This document shows, one piece after another, positions 20,887 through 34,400 of a DNA stretch of 64,000 nucleotides. Source of the DNA: Chaetomium olivaceum (lineage: Eukaryota; Ascomycota; Sordariomycetes; Sordariales; Chaetomiaceae); the NCBI GenBank assembly GCA_039881045.1, contig JAYWVB010000001.1, positions 62,001 through 126,000 of the forward strand. Reading direction: 5' to 3'. The translations under genes were made by a program, and so were the position numbers. Positions within the stretch are counted from its first letter, which is position 1; every line of letters begins with the position of its first letter. Below the pieces are notes generated by a model, which was not told the DNA's origin, did not search any database, and saw nothing but the letters and a program-made list of their open reading frames with translations.

Positions 20887-23800
20887 CCTGGATCCCGAGC
20901 ACCTATTTGATGGTAGTCGTTTGAGCGGAAGCGGATGAGTCTTGGTTGATGACCCGAGGAAAAGAGATGTGTGGGCTAGCAGTTATGACGGGCACGCGAT
21001 TTCAATGTTGGTGGGTAAGGACAATGAGTTCCGTTGCGTTGGGTCGGCCCGCTCGATGATAAAGAGGCATAGGGCTGATCAGATAATGCGGGCGGAGAGT
21101 CGTAGCCGGCTCACACAAAGCAGTAAGTCCCTTGTTGTTGTTGGCAATAATGAGTCAACGTCGGTCGCTCTGGGATTACCGCAAAGGAGGAGAGACGAAG
21201 ACGGTGCCATAAGGACAAGCCCGGCAGAGCTTGGGGGAGAGAAAGGAAGAATCAGGAAAACGGGGGCCGGACACTTGCCGCGGAGGTATATCGAGACAAG
21301 ATCAAACAAGGACGGCAGAAAGCCCCCCAAGGAGAGACATGACGCATCCACATCCGGTTGGTCTTGCAAAGAAACAAAACGTAGGGTCCGAAGGGTGGTC
21401 GGGAAACAACACCAGGTCTCCAAGCCCATGTCCAACGCGGCCACCATCCATCCACCCATCCTACGGTACGGTGGAGTGGTGGTGGGCGGCGGGTTCAGCA
21501 GCGGACCATGTAGATCGACTGGTCGCTGGATGGTCGCGGGCCCTGCCGAGAAAAGTCCATGGTTCTTTGGTTCATGCCAAATCTATCCGATGACAGCATG
21601 ACAGGGGAATCTTGGGCGCCAGTGGTCATCCGGTTTCCCGATGGCCAGATGCAAGAAGCGAAAAGCTGGCAAAGGCGCTGCAGACCCTTGTCCATCACCA
21701 TCGCCTAAGCAAGTCCAGACTCTCTGTCTTTGGCAGCGGCCATTTGGGAAATGGATTTTACCCAATCCATAGTGTGAGGCGGTGCATGGCTCGTTGTTTT
21801 AGGAATCCGGGCTTCCGATCGATGACAGGTCGATGTGAAGCGCCGATGGCCTTTCCGACAGACCAGATGACCCTGAAGCAGCGCGAGTGGTGAGGAAGTC
21901 TTCAAAGCAGTTGGGTCCTGCCGATAGCGTTTTGAGAAGGGTCGCAATGGGCCCCGGCCGCTCTTCTGATTGGGCAGCCACAGTTGTCACTTCTATTTTC
22001 GGCGCAGCGGTTGGATGAGATGCGGCGCCAGATCTTGATGGCCCGTGCTTAATTCCACCAAGTGCACGTGCCAATGGGTTCGCTGATTGCCAAGCATTGA
22101 TGCCAGGCACGCCAGGCACAGCCCACTTTTTACCGCCGAGCAGTTCTTCAGAGCGCTTGCTGTCGGCACTTCCAGGTTGCAACCTGCCCTGCAACACACA
22201 ATTCGCAGCTCGTGAGGGCTCCATCTTCAAAACCGGGGCGGTCCATGTTTCCCGGCCAAAAGAGGCCTCATATGACGTCCGAGAATTGAGGCTTGCAGGC
22301 AGCTGATATCGAGACTCCCTCCAAGTCAACTAACTACCAAATACCAACTAGGTCGCCACGTCGGAGACCCAAAGTGGCTTGGGCGTCGTAAGTGTCGTCT
22401 TGGGTGTCCATCCGGCCGCTTTCTACTCGACCCAGGCGTACCGCCAAAGGTTGACTTTAGGTAATTGAGCGTCCCTCCTGACCTCGTATCAATGCTGCAA
22501 ATGTGGCAGTTGACTCACCGAGGCAATTGAGGGAGCCGACTGCTCAGTTACGAACAGTGAGGCAAAATGACGAGTTTTCAATAATTAACCGAAATCCTGG
22601 CGGCCGTCGTTTGGGCCGTAGGGCAGTCGGGATACCTCAGCAGGCCAACAAAGAGGGTGGCAAGGCTGCTACGTTTCAAACCTCGGACGAAACAGCCTTA
22701 TGGTCGGCCCAGCCCTCAGGTATCATTTTTTTCGTATTGGTTCAGCCTTGTGGAAGGTTCATGGAAGGAAATACCTTCATCCTAAGCTGCATGGCGATCG
22801 GCCATCGATGAGGTCCGGCCAGCGGTCCAAGATAGCAATAGCATCTTTCGTCTGACCTTGAGAGTCCACATCGTAACGTAGATCAAGAGCACAGCAGTGA
22901 TATAATGCTTCACCGATCCCGTAAAAAGTAGACTTCTCTCCTTCTATCCTGTAACAACAGTCAAACAGCCATGCGTCGGCTGCGACACCATACAAGCGCC
23001 GAAGCGCCGCAGTGCTCTGTTCCAGAAAACACCGCAGACAGCCAGCGTATTACAAAAGAGTGGCACCAAACCAAGAACCCGTTCGTATTCTAACACCTCT
23101 GTCCCCCTCGAGAGAGCACACCGCCATCTCTCCCAAGGCACCGGCGTCAGGAGTTGTGACCAGCACCCCGAGGTCGGACGGCACCATGCATTGTACCCCG
23201 TCTACACCGTGGTTGGTTGCACCACCGCTTCATGGTGGCGGCTCCTCGGGTAGGTACCGAGTGTGTGTACGTGCAACTTGACGGAAGTGGCCGTAGGTTG
23301 ATCTGACTAACAAAGTTGAGCCGTTCTGGCCATGAAGGTTTGAACTTGGTAGTTGCAGTAACCCTGTGAATGCCCTCTCATCCGATGGGTAACCAAGTAA
23401 CTCTTACACGGGGGCTTCATGATGGAGGCTGTCCTAATTCGTTAGACTGCAGAAGTTGTCACATTGCCAAGTCACATTGCAAAGGCACAAGTATTGATCA
23501 GAGTCCTTTTTCTTTTGATCTCGGCCAACCTAGGCGGGTATAATCCCCATCACTACTTGTACATTCACCTCATCCCCTGCGTGACAACTCAACTCCGATC
23601 CAAGCCCGTGGTATCCCCTTCAAACCCTATGACCCAAAACCCAAAACTCCTCGTCATGCATGCTTCTCGAACCCTGTATATATACCGGGGAGACTCCAGA
23701 TATTAACAGTCCAAAGAAAAGGAAATATAAGAAAAGAAGGAAATATGAAAGAAAAGAAAAAAGAAAAAGAAAAAAAACCCGAGATGCAATGCCCACCAGC

Positions 23801-24187
23801 CCCAGTCCAAAAGGCTGCCAGACACCCAACTCCCTTTCCATCCTCCGTTCCATCCAGTATCCAGTGTCGTTCGTCCAGAAAAGTAAACTCTTTCTCTTTC
23901 CCCTCCCTCTCGAATAATCACTTGCCTCGCGGCAACTTCTAGCAGCCCGAGTGAACAGAATGAAAGTGTGTGTGTGTGTGCAGAATAGTAGTAGTAGTAA
24001 TAAAAAAAAAAGGTCTTCAAGCTGAAAGTAGCAGAAGGAGGCTATTCCCGCCACAGTGTTTGTTTTACCATGCAGATGATATTGAATGCCTCTCTTCAAG
24101 ATGTTCCAGCCAGCATTGAAGATGTCGATTTTGAGGGTTATCAGGTTTCAGGGATAGGGATGATTGCTTTTGTTTTGTGTGTGTTGT
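20887..24187. other. 3.3-kb gene-free region between the membrane-protein gene and pro1
   Basis: Both flanking genes are on the minus strand, so this holds the promoter of the 19584-20886 gene and the 3' UTR of pro1. The 23700-24010 part has purine-rich runs (AAAGAAAAAG), a (GT)n tract at about 23967-23980 and a (TAG)n tract next to an A-run ending near 24010. No protein-like open frame and no tRNA were recognised. Confidence 0.5.
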
Positions 24188-26345
24188 TTAAACGAGCAGG
24201 TAATCCCAACCCTTCATCTGCATGACATCCCGCCAGTGGATGAACTGTGGAGCCTCCTGGGGAGTTGATGTCGATCCATCGGCAGCAGCCGCCGCGGGGG
24301 AGGATGCGGCCTGGGGCGCGACGTCGTTCTGGAGCCAGACCTCGCGGAGTAGGCAGGCGACGCGGCCGAAGCTGCCAAAGTTGGCGAGCTCGCCGAGCTG
24401 GGCGACGCGGTCCTCGAAGAAGGCGCGGAAGGACGAGCCCGCCAGGCTGGCCGAGCCACCGATGAGGTACACCCACGCGAGCGAGCGGTCGAAGCCGTTG
24501 GTGCCCGAGGGGATCTGGTGGAGCACGCCCGTGAGCTTCTCGACCAGGCCCATACAGCTGGCCTGGGTCGGGGAGAAACCGGGCACCAGGCTGCAGAGGT
24601 AGATGCGCGCGGCGAGGCGGAAGGCGGCCGTGATGTTCTTGCTGAGTTGCTTGGGGCTGAGCGAGCCGTTGGCGTTGAAGGGCAGCACGGGCGCCTCCTC
24701 GCCCATCTCGGTCAGGCCGATCTGGTCGCCGAGCACGTGCACGTGCTGGCAGAGCGTGATGTCGTCCATGCCGTTCTGCTTGAGCGCCTCGAGGCAGGCG
24801 ATCTCCGAGATGAGGTACATGACGCGGTCCTCGCACCCCATGAGCTCGCGGAGCCCGAGGGAGGGGTTGGTCGGGGACAGGTGCTTCTCGCGGTAGGTGT
24901 GCGCGAAGATGGGGGCGCGGCCCTGCATCGTCGCACCGAGGATGTCGATCCACGCGGTGAGCGTCATGTTGAAGGGCGTCTGCGCCAGGGGCGCGTTGGG
25001 GTCCGACACGATGCGCGGGAGGTCGAGCTTCAGGACGAGCGACTCGACTGCCTGGAAGTGCTGGTGCCACGGGATGTCGGGAAGGGAGTCATCGAAGCGG
25101 CCGACGCCGCACTGGAAGAAGATGAGACCGAGCGCGGCCTCGAGGATCTGCTGGTGGTTCTCGTCCTTGTTGAGCGCGTCGCACAGCGACGAGATGGTCG
25201 CGTACCGGTGGCGCATGATGTCACCATCGATCTCTTCGCCCTGCAGGCCCATGGCCGCCTTGTAGTGCTGCGCCGCGATGCTCAAGCAGCAGTGCAGGTA
25301 GCCCTTGTTGTTTGCCAACGCTGGGAGGATGAGGTCTGAGCTGACTGACCCGTGCTGGTTCGACTCGAGGATCGGGAAGATGGCCGGGAGCACGAATTGG
25401 ATGAAGTGATCAAGCAGGCGCTGGTCGCCCTCGTCGAGCTCGATTGCCACTTGCCTCGAGGCGGTCGATGGCCCGTGAGAGAAGTCGAAGAAGTTCACGT
25501 TGAGCGTCTCCTCCGTGAGCGACTCCCTGCGTTCCGAGTACACCTGTTCTGTCCATTCGCCTTCCAGAGGGAATTGGGGCAGAACGGTGCCTGGTGGTGG
25601 AGGAGTGGCGTAGGTGCTGAAGGTCGAGGTCGTCGATTCGCGCAGGGTCGGGACATCGTTGATGAACATTTGCCTCTCGGTCTTGACATCGATCTCGTAG
25701 GGCGAGTATGGCGAGAACATGAAGTCGGGGTGCATCTGCGGTGTGAAGGGCCCATACTCGTGCGAGCTCTGCGGGCTGTTGAAGTTGTAGCCGAAGTGCG
25801 AGTCGATCGAGCCCGATCGCGCGCGGTCCAGGGGATCCGAGAAGGTGGCCGATGTCGGGAGCGAGTGAGAAAGGCCCGGTGGCGAGCCGACGGCGGTCTG
25901 AATCGTGTGCGTGTGTGTTGACTTCTCCGACAGCTTCTTGCGCTTGATGATCATCTTGATATCCTCCTTGTGCTTCCTCCTCATGTCGTTGTTGCTCCAC
26001 CACATCGGCCTCTTGTATTCGCATGCCAGGCCGAGATGCTTGCAAGCCGTGCACATGGGCGAGCCCTCGTCGCACTTCTTCCGCCTGAGCCTGCATGTGT
26101 AGCACCCTTTATCATCACCATGGTTAGCTTCCCAATCTGGCAGGTAGCTGTGTGAAAGGGAGAATGGGAGTGAGAGACAAACCTGTCCTTGAACGGCGAT
26201 GCATCTGTGCCTTCTGCTTGGTGGTGGCATTGGTGCCGGCCTTGGAGGCCGACTTCGTCTTTGTTGTTGTTGCGGTAGCGGCAGCCATGTTGACTTGCGA
26301 TGCCTTCAGGTGTGCTCCTTGGTGGTTGGGGGGTCGTGTTGACAT
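24188..26345 (-). CDS. pro1: Zn(II)2Cys6 transcription factor PRO1 / ADV-1
   Basis: PRO1 (Sordaria) / ADV-1 (Neurospora) is a nuclear regulator needed for fruiting-body development and cell fusion. Two exons, 26345-26183 and 26106-24188, joined across a 76-nt intron (CTAAC branch), give 693 residues. The intron falls one base into codon 55, right before the zinc cluster. The cluster is CX2CX6CX6CX2CX6C at C56, C59, C66, C73, C76 and C83. It is followed by the near-invariant linker EYKRPMWWSNND and the basic IIKRKKLSEKS segment characteristic of this orthologous group. A Pro/Ser/Tyr-rich region follows, then a long helical 'fungal transcription factor' region from about residue 270 to the end (WRDVMQMKGWDYLLV). 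Start is the first ATG, at 26345. A very long gene-free upstream region suggests complex regulation. Confidence 0.88.
26107..26182 (-). other. Intron of pro1 next to the zinc cluster
   Basis: Minus-strand GTTTGT donor, GCTAAC branch point, AAAG acceptor, 76 nt, phase 1. Splicing creates the RTG-CYTC junction. Confidence 0.8.
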
Positions 26346-26789
26346 TTGTATGCTCCAAGAGTGTGGGGGTGGCCGGGATCAGAGGGGTGTGAATGCCCGA
26401 GGGGGGTGTGAGCCTGGGGCTGGGCCGAGCAAAAGCGGGAGGGCGACTGAGCCGGGGTCCTCGCTCCTGGTCAATGTCCAGAATGCCCAAGAGGGGGCAA
26501 ATCGAGTTCCGGGGGGGGAGGGGGCCTTGTCCTGGTCGACCAAGTTCCCAAACCCTCCAAGCAACTCGTCGAAAACTCAAATTGTCGTCGAGACTATTAG
26601 ATTACTGTATTGTCGAATGACTGACTGGATCCAAGCAAGTCCGGCTTGCGTTCTGGAATCTGAAGAGTGGATAAGATGGTGTAAAAAGCTGCTGCCGAAG
26701 TCGATATAGTATCGGATATCGATCTGGTTGGACGGCGCAAAGTATAAAAGTGTAATTAAAAGAGAGAGAGAGATAGAAGAGTCTGTTGA

Positions 26790-26810
26790 CTGGACTGGAC
26801 TGGACTGGAC
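26790..26810 (+). repeat. (GGACT)n short tandem repeat
   Basis: About four GGACT units in tandem, roughly 0.45 kb upstream of the pro1 ATG. A GA-rich run (AGAGAGAGAGA) lies just before it. Confidence 0.75.
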
Positions 26811-29398
26811 GACAACACCTGGATCTCCAACTTCGTTTCTGGGCCTGCTCGAGGGAAGGGAAACATTTGGGCAGTTCGAGAAGTGGGCAAATTCTTATAT
26901 CTTAGCCCACGTCAAGTCTGGCAGCCCAGCCCAGCCTGCAGTGATTTGCTGTTTCTATTTTTGAACATGATGGGCTAAATGACCGCTTCCACTATTTGTC
27001 CCATTTTGGGATATTTGCCCACTTTCCAGCCCAGAGTGCCTGCATGCGCGTCCGGCCGCCGATCGAAAGAGGTCGGGGTGTCTCTCTCGTTGTGCTCGCA
27101 CTGGGGGGCGCGGGAGGACAGGGGTATGGGGGCGCGCTTATTGGTGCCAGTCGAACAGAGGCGTCCACTCGGCACGCCTCTCTCCTCGGAGGGGAACAGC
27201 CCAACATGGACCCCACTGTGCTCTGCAGCAAGTGGGAGGGTGACATCGACGGCAGGGGTTCAGAAGTGGTGGGCACACCTTCTCCACGTCGGCGGCCGGG
27301 CACGGAGCGAGGTGACTGCAGGGGGGGAAGCCTGTCGAGCGATTAAACAGGCAGCTCAATGCATCTCGAGGTCGACGAGCCCGGCCGCTCATTGGCACGG
27401 GGACTCGGCCGACTGGAGGGAACAATGGAAGAGCGGGGGCCTCGAGAGATGTCACCCGCGAGTCTGGCTAAACTCGCTTTGGACAACCCGGCCGCGGCGG
27501 ACACTTGAGGCCAAGGGCACTGTAGATCTCTAAGCATGGGGGCGTCCAGCTGAGCACGCGGACGGCAGCTTGAACGACGGGCGGAACGGCCGTCTTCGTT
27601 GCGCAGACATGAACAAGACTCATCGTCAAGGAACCCTCTTGAAGGTTTCGCCGTTGAGCCAAGGCTGGCGACGGTGAGTACTGTGTCAAGAGTCATCTCT
27701 CGAAAGCTCCCCGGGACCGAGGAATCGAGGCCAGATGCCCGCGGCCGTGTGGGTGGGCGGCGGGCCAATGGATTCTCGTTCGCCCTCTCTCCACTTCTTG
27801 CCGGTAACTCTTCCCCTTGCAACTCTGGCAACAATAGAGTGCATGCCCAGCGCCGCAGCCGGTCTCTCTCTCCCGAACGGCACAGACCTATGCGCGGGCT
27901 CCCGCAGATAGTTTGGTTGTGCCTCACTGAGATACGGCACAGCAGCGCTGCCGCCGGTGGAGCTTTCGCTCTGGTTCTGGTTCTGTAATTCCGCAATCTC
28001 CCGTCGGATAGTGACCCGGACCAGCGGCGAAGAATCTTTTACATACACTATTGATCTGCGCAGAGCGAAGTGGGAGCTGGGGATGATGGACCGGTCTTCT
28101 CACCGACGTGTTTCTCGCCGGGTGATTTCGGTGTCAGCGCCGGTTTCTCTGAAGGGCGACATCGGCTTTCCCTTTTGAAAAGACTGAAATCTGAACAGTT
28201 GGCAAATCAGAAGCGTTCTCCTAGCAGTCAGGCTGGGGATTGGCCGCCTCGCAAGCCAGTTGGTGCGTCTGACTGGACATGGACATCCATCATCTGCGCC
28301 AGAGACCCTGAATGAAGACAAGCCGGGGAAGAGGACATGTTTCGTGGGACGAGTACCGAATGGGTGGAAGTATTCACTCGTGGCCGCGTGTTACCGTGGG
28401 TACCTTGGCGGTGCGAAGAATCTGCGCAACCATGGCACCACTCCCACAATGCTGTGCGGTAGCGGCGTAGCATCCCCGACGGCCGCGCGACATCGGGTGG
28501 GAGGGGGGAATTGTCAGCATTGGTGGTGGTGCGGATTGGTGCGTGCTTGTGTGCGTGTGTGCGTTGCGTGGTGGTTGCAAAAAAGCGAAAAGTGCGGTTG
28601 ACGACGTTGATTCGATGGAACTGAGGTCGGTCAGTGTGACGGCAAATCGCTCGTGCATATCAGTATGCGGCCCGAGAGGCGGCAACCAACCCAGATTGGC
28701 TCGTCGCATCAAGATCAGCCGGGGTCAGTCGCAAGGATCAGTGCGCTAGCGGATGACGCTTTGGCCAATAACCCGAGAAGAACAGGGGAATTCCAGATGG
28801 ACTGGGGGCAGGCCGCGGGGCCCTGGTCGGATGATCCGCCTTTCAGCGCGGAGGTTTGCCTTGGCACGCAATTTGACTTTTTGCGGGATGAAAGGCACGG
28901 CCGCGGGCGGGGCGGGGGAAGGGGGGAAGGGCAGCCTTGTCCGCCGAGTCCGCCTCCTTTGTCCTCTGCCAAATGGTCTGCAAGGCCGGATCAATTCCAT
29001 GCTGGAGGAACTGTCAGGTCCTGGTCCAATTCGGCAGGTCTGATAACGGCTGATGAGTTGTAAGTGGACGATATCGTCGGGGGTCTCGGCACTTCGGTGC
29101 GTGTTGCGGATTCCCAGATTCCAACTTGGGGTCGTTGAGGTGGCCAGAGTCAGAAATGCAAACGCAAAAAACCATCCGACACAAAACCAACGCAAGCGCC
29201 GGCTGCTGGATATGGTCATGACTTTATACCTGAAGATCCATGCATCATGGGTAGTTGGAGGTTTACTGTGTAGGGCTGAGTGCGTTTCGATGATTGTTCT
29301 AGCAGGATCCAATGTCAATGTGACAATGTGTGGTGGTCGTTTGCTTGTTTGTTGATGGTGTGGCCGGTGACTGGCCGCAGGACCCTGGAAACTGGGAT

Positions 29399-29658
29399 AA
29401 TTAGCCGCCCGCTCTCCATTTTTGGACATTAGCTCAAGTTCCCCTCACGATGCCAAATTTGCCCTCGGGTGTGATGGAATTAGCCCGCCTGCATATTGGG
29501 GCTAATTATGTCGGCCAGCTCAGCTCAGCACACAAAATGACGGCGGGACAAATTCGGAGCCAGCTCGGCCAGCAAACTATTGGCGCTATTTTTATTTTGC
29601 CCATCACGATGCAGTGTTGGTCATCGAGACCCGTCATCTTCAGGTGACCAAATTAGCC
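29399..29658. promoter_or_regulatory. Cluster of four AATTAGCC octamers
   Basis: Exact AATTAGCC occurs at 29399-29406, 29478-29485 and 29651-29658, and as its complement GGCTAATT at 29500-29507. The longer word GGGATAATTA also occurs twice, at 29394-29403 and 29672-29681. The cluster lies about 3.1-3.3 kb upstream of the pro1 start. No factor is known to me for this word. Confidence 0.4.
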
Positions 29659-31465
29659 CAGAATGGCAACAGGGATAATTAACTGCTCAAAGCTTGGTGA
29701 CTTTATTGATCCGAGTCATGGTTAACGTCCTTGTCTTTTCGCACAGTGCTCGCCGAGAACTTCCCCATTTCCCCCAAGATCGAAGCTCCGGATCCGAAGA
29801 ACTCCCCCCGTCTCGCTGCCCTCGCCAAGGTCGCTACTACCAAGAATTGCATCGTCGTCAGGTCGCACAAAACCCGCTGGCCCTTTCGAATTTGTCAACC
29901 CCTGCCATCTATCACCACCTTGCACCCCCATCTTCACCATCGGCTTCACGGCTAAAAGAGAGAAAGGCCCGATGACGGTACCAGCGGGATTTGCAGTTGA
30001 AAAAGTGAATACCACGCTGGGGCGGAAAAAGCATTTCTTGCGCGATGCTGACATCGGACGACAACCGAGAGAATAATACAGTAATTATCACAGATTATTC
30101 CCTCGCACTCAAGGTAAAGGATCAGATAATCAGCATCCGTGTCTTCGGACAAGGGTTGATGGACTGCGGGGTTGAATGAAGGCCGTGACAAATGTGCATC
30201 CGACCGACAACGGTCAGGAGCGGCCCGGTCAATTCCACCTTGACCGCGGTAGCCGAGCGGCACATGTCGGATCTCTTCCGTCAACTACGATGTAAATGGG
30301 CTGGTCGTTTCCTTGGAAAGCTTCCTGGCTCTGGTGGGCTTGAGGAATTTGTGATTGTTTCGAGCCGATAACTACCTTGCCTAGTGTAGTATAGTAACTC
30401 GTTGAACAATCGTCATTCCGATGGTTTACGGTCTAACTATTAAGATTTGAAACGGCTGGTCATGGCGGGGATTTTGAGTTTGGCTGAGGATTTGACGATC
30501 TCAACAGGGAGGTGTGAATTTATCCCCATCCTCGTCCATCGCATCTTTGCCCTGTGGAAAGACAACGCCGCTGCAGATCCCTCCGAAGACCCGGCTTTCC
30601 TTCGGCGCCCGTGCGCTTTTTTTTTCGAACTTGGCAGCTTGGGCATTGACGGCCCGGAAAGCTGAATGGGAATTGCGTGGTCTGCTGGTTAAAGATCCGC
30701 TTGAAGACCTGGGGTTTGAACCGGGCTGAAAAAACCAACCTGCGCCTCTCTTGCACGGCCGTTACCAAGGGCCGCTAATGGCTGGACGATTATGCCCACC
30801 TGATCAATGCCGTGGCAACTGACTCTGAAATAAGACGCAATGCGTGAAATCACCTCCTAAGCTCTCTGCAAAACGAAACTTCAAAGCGAATCCTGTGTTA
30901 GTGGCTCCCTTCCTATTCTGGAAGTCAGCTCGGGGCGACCACCAGGTGGGTCCCCAAGTCTCAACCCGAACCCCCCTCACAAAATCCATTTTCAAGGATG
31001 AGCAAGCGAACACGCTCCGAACTGGCCTCGGGACCCACTCGACGATGCACCAATGCACGTCGTCACCGATAGCTTCCGTGATGGGGAGCATGGATCGTGC
31101 TGGGAGATCCGAACGTGGAGATGGAGATGTCAGTACGGCAGGGGTCCAGGGTTTAGGAGGCTGTTGGTTGCTTGCAGATGTGATAAGGAGATTAAAATCT
31201 CGAAAGAGGAAGACGTGATTGTTCGTCACATATCGGACGGGAAGACAGAAATGGTTTCCGAAGTTTCGAGTCTCGACTCCTTTTGTCCTTTTGTCCTTTC
31301 ACAATGCTTTTGTTCTGATGGTGCATTCGAGGACCACACGTGCAAACTCTTCATGCTAGCGAAGAGTACAGACCCCAGGAACCTGCTGTCATTCGACCTC
31401 TAAAGAGACAGGGGTTCATCGACGGTGCGACGCTGCAGGCTCTGGCCCCCCCAAAACTGACCATT

Positions 31466-31495
31466 CACACTCCAAAGTCACCACTTCGGAGTGTG
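31466..31495. repeat. 13-bp near-perfect inverted repeat (hairpin)
   Basis: CACACTCC-A-AAGT and ACTT-C-GGAGTGTG face each other around a four-base loop, with 12 of 13 positions paired. It sits in the gene-free region between pro1 and the SAM-PH gene. It could be a dimeric binding site for a Zn2Cys6-type factor, but no evidence beyond symmetry is available. Confidence 0.4.
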
Positions 31496-34400
31496 TCGCG
31501 ATATCAAGCTGGCCAACCACCACACTTGGCTGGCTCGCTGGTCGCAGACCCTAAAAGTCATGTGAATGAGTCAAATAGTAGGAGAGGCGTTCCCGCCACT
31601 CATTCGACCCGAGCTCTGTTCGTGCATGAACGGGTGAATATGGAGGGACCGGAGTGGAGGTCGAAGGACTGGAAGCATGGGTTTGTTCAGAGGGCACAAG
31701 AGGCTATCGTCGGTCTTGCCCCGGACGGGAAACCGCAGCATGCTGGATCACGGGTGCAGACTCCGTGGCCACCAGTCCCAGAGCGGGGCGACGGCGAGAG
31801 CCGACGGCATTCCGCTCCTTGTATCCTCCATTCAGCCAGCCGTCGGGCACCAACCAAGAGGACACCATCTAAAAACCTGCGTCTGGCGGTCAAGAGAATC
31901 GATGCAGCGTTCGAGTCCGCAAGAGTAAGTCCGGGGTGTCAGCGACGATGGATGGATATGCAGAGAGCCGTTAGAAACTGCATTCCGCACTCGAGACCGA
32001 CCGTTGGCCGCCCAGTGGCCCCACACGGAATGCATTGTTCAATGTCTCACATGGAACGCACTCCTCGCTTAGGGAAGTTCCCTCAGGTTCGGGCTCGAGC
32101 ATCTGTGTAAGTGAATCTGCGGGCAGCCGTGAATGGAAACGAAGGAACGGCCATAATTGAGACACAAAGGTAGCCAAACAGTGTCCCCGAACACACAACG
32201 AAGTCTCCTCGAAGCTCGCGTACGACGTCTCAAGAAGTCGGTGTCTTCACTGTCCCACGTGGGGCAAGTCTTGATGGTGACTCGACAAGGTCACGAACAC
32301 CCCGCTTGAAGCGAGAATCCCTAGCATCAACCGAATATCATTGAGGGGTTAACGTTCCCTTCCCGCAGTGAGAGAGAAAGCGTGGTGCGTTGCGGGTTAC
32401 AACTCCGGTTTCGCCGACCGAGGGAACTTCTAGTGGAGCTGATAGCTAGACGTATTATGACTGAGGCGTGTGCATTTGATGAAGATCGTGATGATCCGGA
32501 GGTGGGCGTGATCGTCCAAGGCGAGCTAACTCCTGCAGAAGGATCTGGCTTGCTGAATCTGGAAGCTAGGCCGGAATGCCATCGGATCTGAGCACAAGAC
32601 CTGCTTCTCTGCCCGGAAGCTGTTCTATCAGTCACCTGAGAATGCTCGCCTCCGTTGCTCCCCGAAAGTTGGCAGCTCACCGCCGCGAAAAGAGGCTGAC
32701 GATGCAGAATTCCAAAATGCCATTTCGCAGCTGTCCAGTCCCCGCCGCGGTTGAGCCTTGTCGGGCCATCAGCTTCGCAGATCATGGCACGCCGCCCCCG
32801 TCATGTGCCGGACAAAAGGCCATCTTCGCCTTCGTTCTCAGCTGGGCGTTCAAGCAGGGCGGGGTAGCCGGCCGGGGGAGGCCTGCATGAACAGGGGATG
32901 GGATGACGGCCGAGTGCATGCAACTCCGCACGCCATGAACTGCCATGGCTGGTGAGTGGCCGAAAACCTCACAGCAACCTTCCTGCGGAATCCCAACGTC
33001 AGCCGGACCGTCCCATGGTGACCGCAACTTCCGGACGGAAAACCGCCGTGCTAGTTGTCGATCAAGACATCCGTTACGGCCAATTGACTTTGAGTTTCTT
33101 TGCAGACTGATATCTGTGAGTCAGATTGGGCATCGGGAGGTCCGGGACGACCCAGCGTAAGGCGTTTGGTTTTGGCCGCACTCGCAGGCTTAGCCTGAGA
33201 AGGGATATGGAAATGCCATTCGGCCCCCGCAACAGTGCAAGCCGACGACAGCGGGCCCCGGACAGTGACTCGGTCTTAGGAAGCCGCCCTAGAAAAGGTT
33301 GGAAAATTGACAGCACAGCAGCTGACGACGCCAGCTCATCAACTCCGGCTCCCTCCGAGGCCTCACATATGACGTAGAATGTGGCGCAAGAAAGGTGAAA
33401 CTCGACGTCGCCGGCCGCCGTCGAGGCCGGCGGTCCGCAGTTTGAACCTGATCATCGGAGGCGAGGCGCGGACAGGTCGGCCGGTGAACGGGCGGCCGTA
33501 GCCGTGAGTCGAGTTCGGAATGCAAATTCACAGTCCATCCTGCCAGTGCCAATGGCGAGGGGAAACGGTGCTCGCAGCGAGGTGCTGTGAAAAGATCGGC
33601 TGGCCATGAGCACCCCGGCTCCTTCCCGCTCTCTCACGCCTTGACTCCGCAGGCCGGCCCTTTCAAGGCGCGGCCACATCAGGCTAGTGTGAGTGACTGG
33701 GCGCTTAGACCGTCTATTTTTTGAACAAATTCTGAAAATCAAACCAATCAGATGAAGGAACCGTCTAAGAATGGCAGGCACAGCAGGATTTTCAGCCCAA
33801 TGAGAGGCGGAGACGGCCCTCTTTCTCCCGGATCCTGACGACTTGGCATCCCACCCCGGCTAGTTCCCCCACCTTTTCTCCCAGACGCTACCCATACCCA
33901 CCACTTGCACCACGCACCACAACTCGAGTCTCGCATGGATGCAATGCACCAGCGCGGCCATCCCACAGCTGCCCAACCAGCCCTCGACTTTCGGCCGACT
34001 TACCGCTCGCCCTGCTCCAACTCGGTGGTTCTCGCACATCTGAGCACGCACACACTGCTCTAATTATACCACCTGGAGCAGGGAAGGTGCTAGGCGGGGG
34101 CGCGAGCCACAGTGGTCGAGCATGGCAGGCGCAGGGCAGCCATTGCGGGCATGGCAGGCATGGCAAGCATGAGACAGGGTGGTAACTGCTGCGAGTGCCC
34201 CCCCGCAAGTGCCGGCCGACCTCACTGGCACCGCTCTCCCGTCGTTGAGCTCGAGCCACTGCTGGCCCGTTTGGCACAGTGCCTACACCTGGCAAAGGTG
34301 ACCTGCTTTCTTCTTTCTCTTGGTTGCCCTCCCGCCTCATTCCCAGTATCACACATATTGATCCCGACCCCCCGCTCGTCACCTTTCACAGGGGACCCCT

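Noticed and set aside
23700..24010. Purine-rich runs, (GT)n and (TAG)n tracts as a telomere-like or mobile-element end
   Set aside because: No TTAGGG array, terminal repeats or transposase-like frame; ordinary low-complexity 3' flanking DNA.
24518..25339. 273-codon plus-strand open frame across pro1
   Set aside because: Antisense to the conserved pro1 coding exon; Glu/Val/Arg-rich shadow.
30655..30730. tRNA-like sequence with GGTTTGAACC near 30712
   Set aside because: No cloverleaf stems or A-box at proper spacing could be found.
9512..31479. Shared 14-mer CACACTCCAAAGTC at 9512-9525 and 31466-31479
   Set aside because: In 64 kb several chance 14-mer repeats are expected, so a shared regulatory meaning is not supported.
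31340..32110. 256-codon open frame on the plus strand in the pro1 upstream region
   Set aside because: It opens at a GTG rather than an ATG, shows no domain, no splice context and an Arg/Ser/Pro-rich composition typical of random GC-rich sequence. Kept as non-coding.
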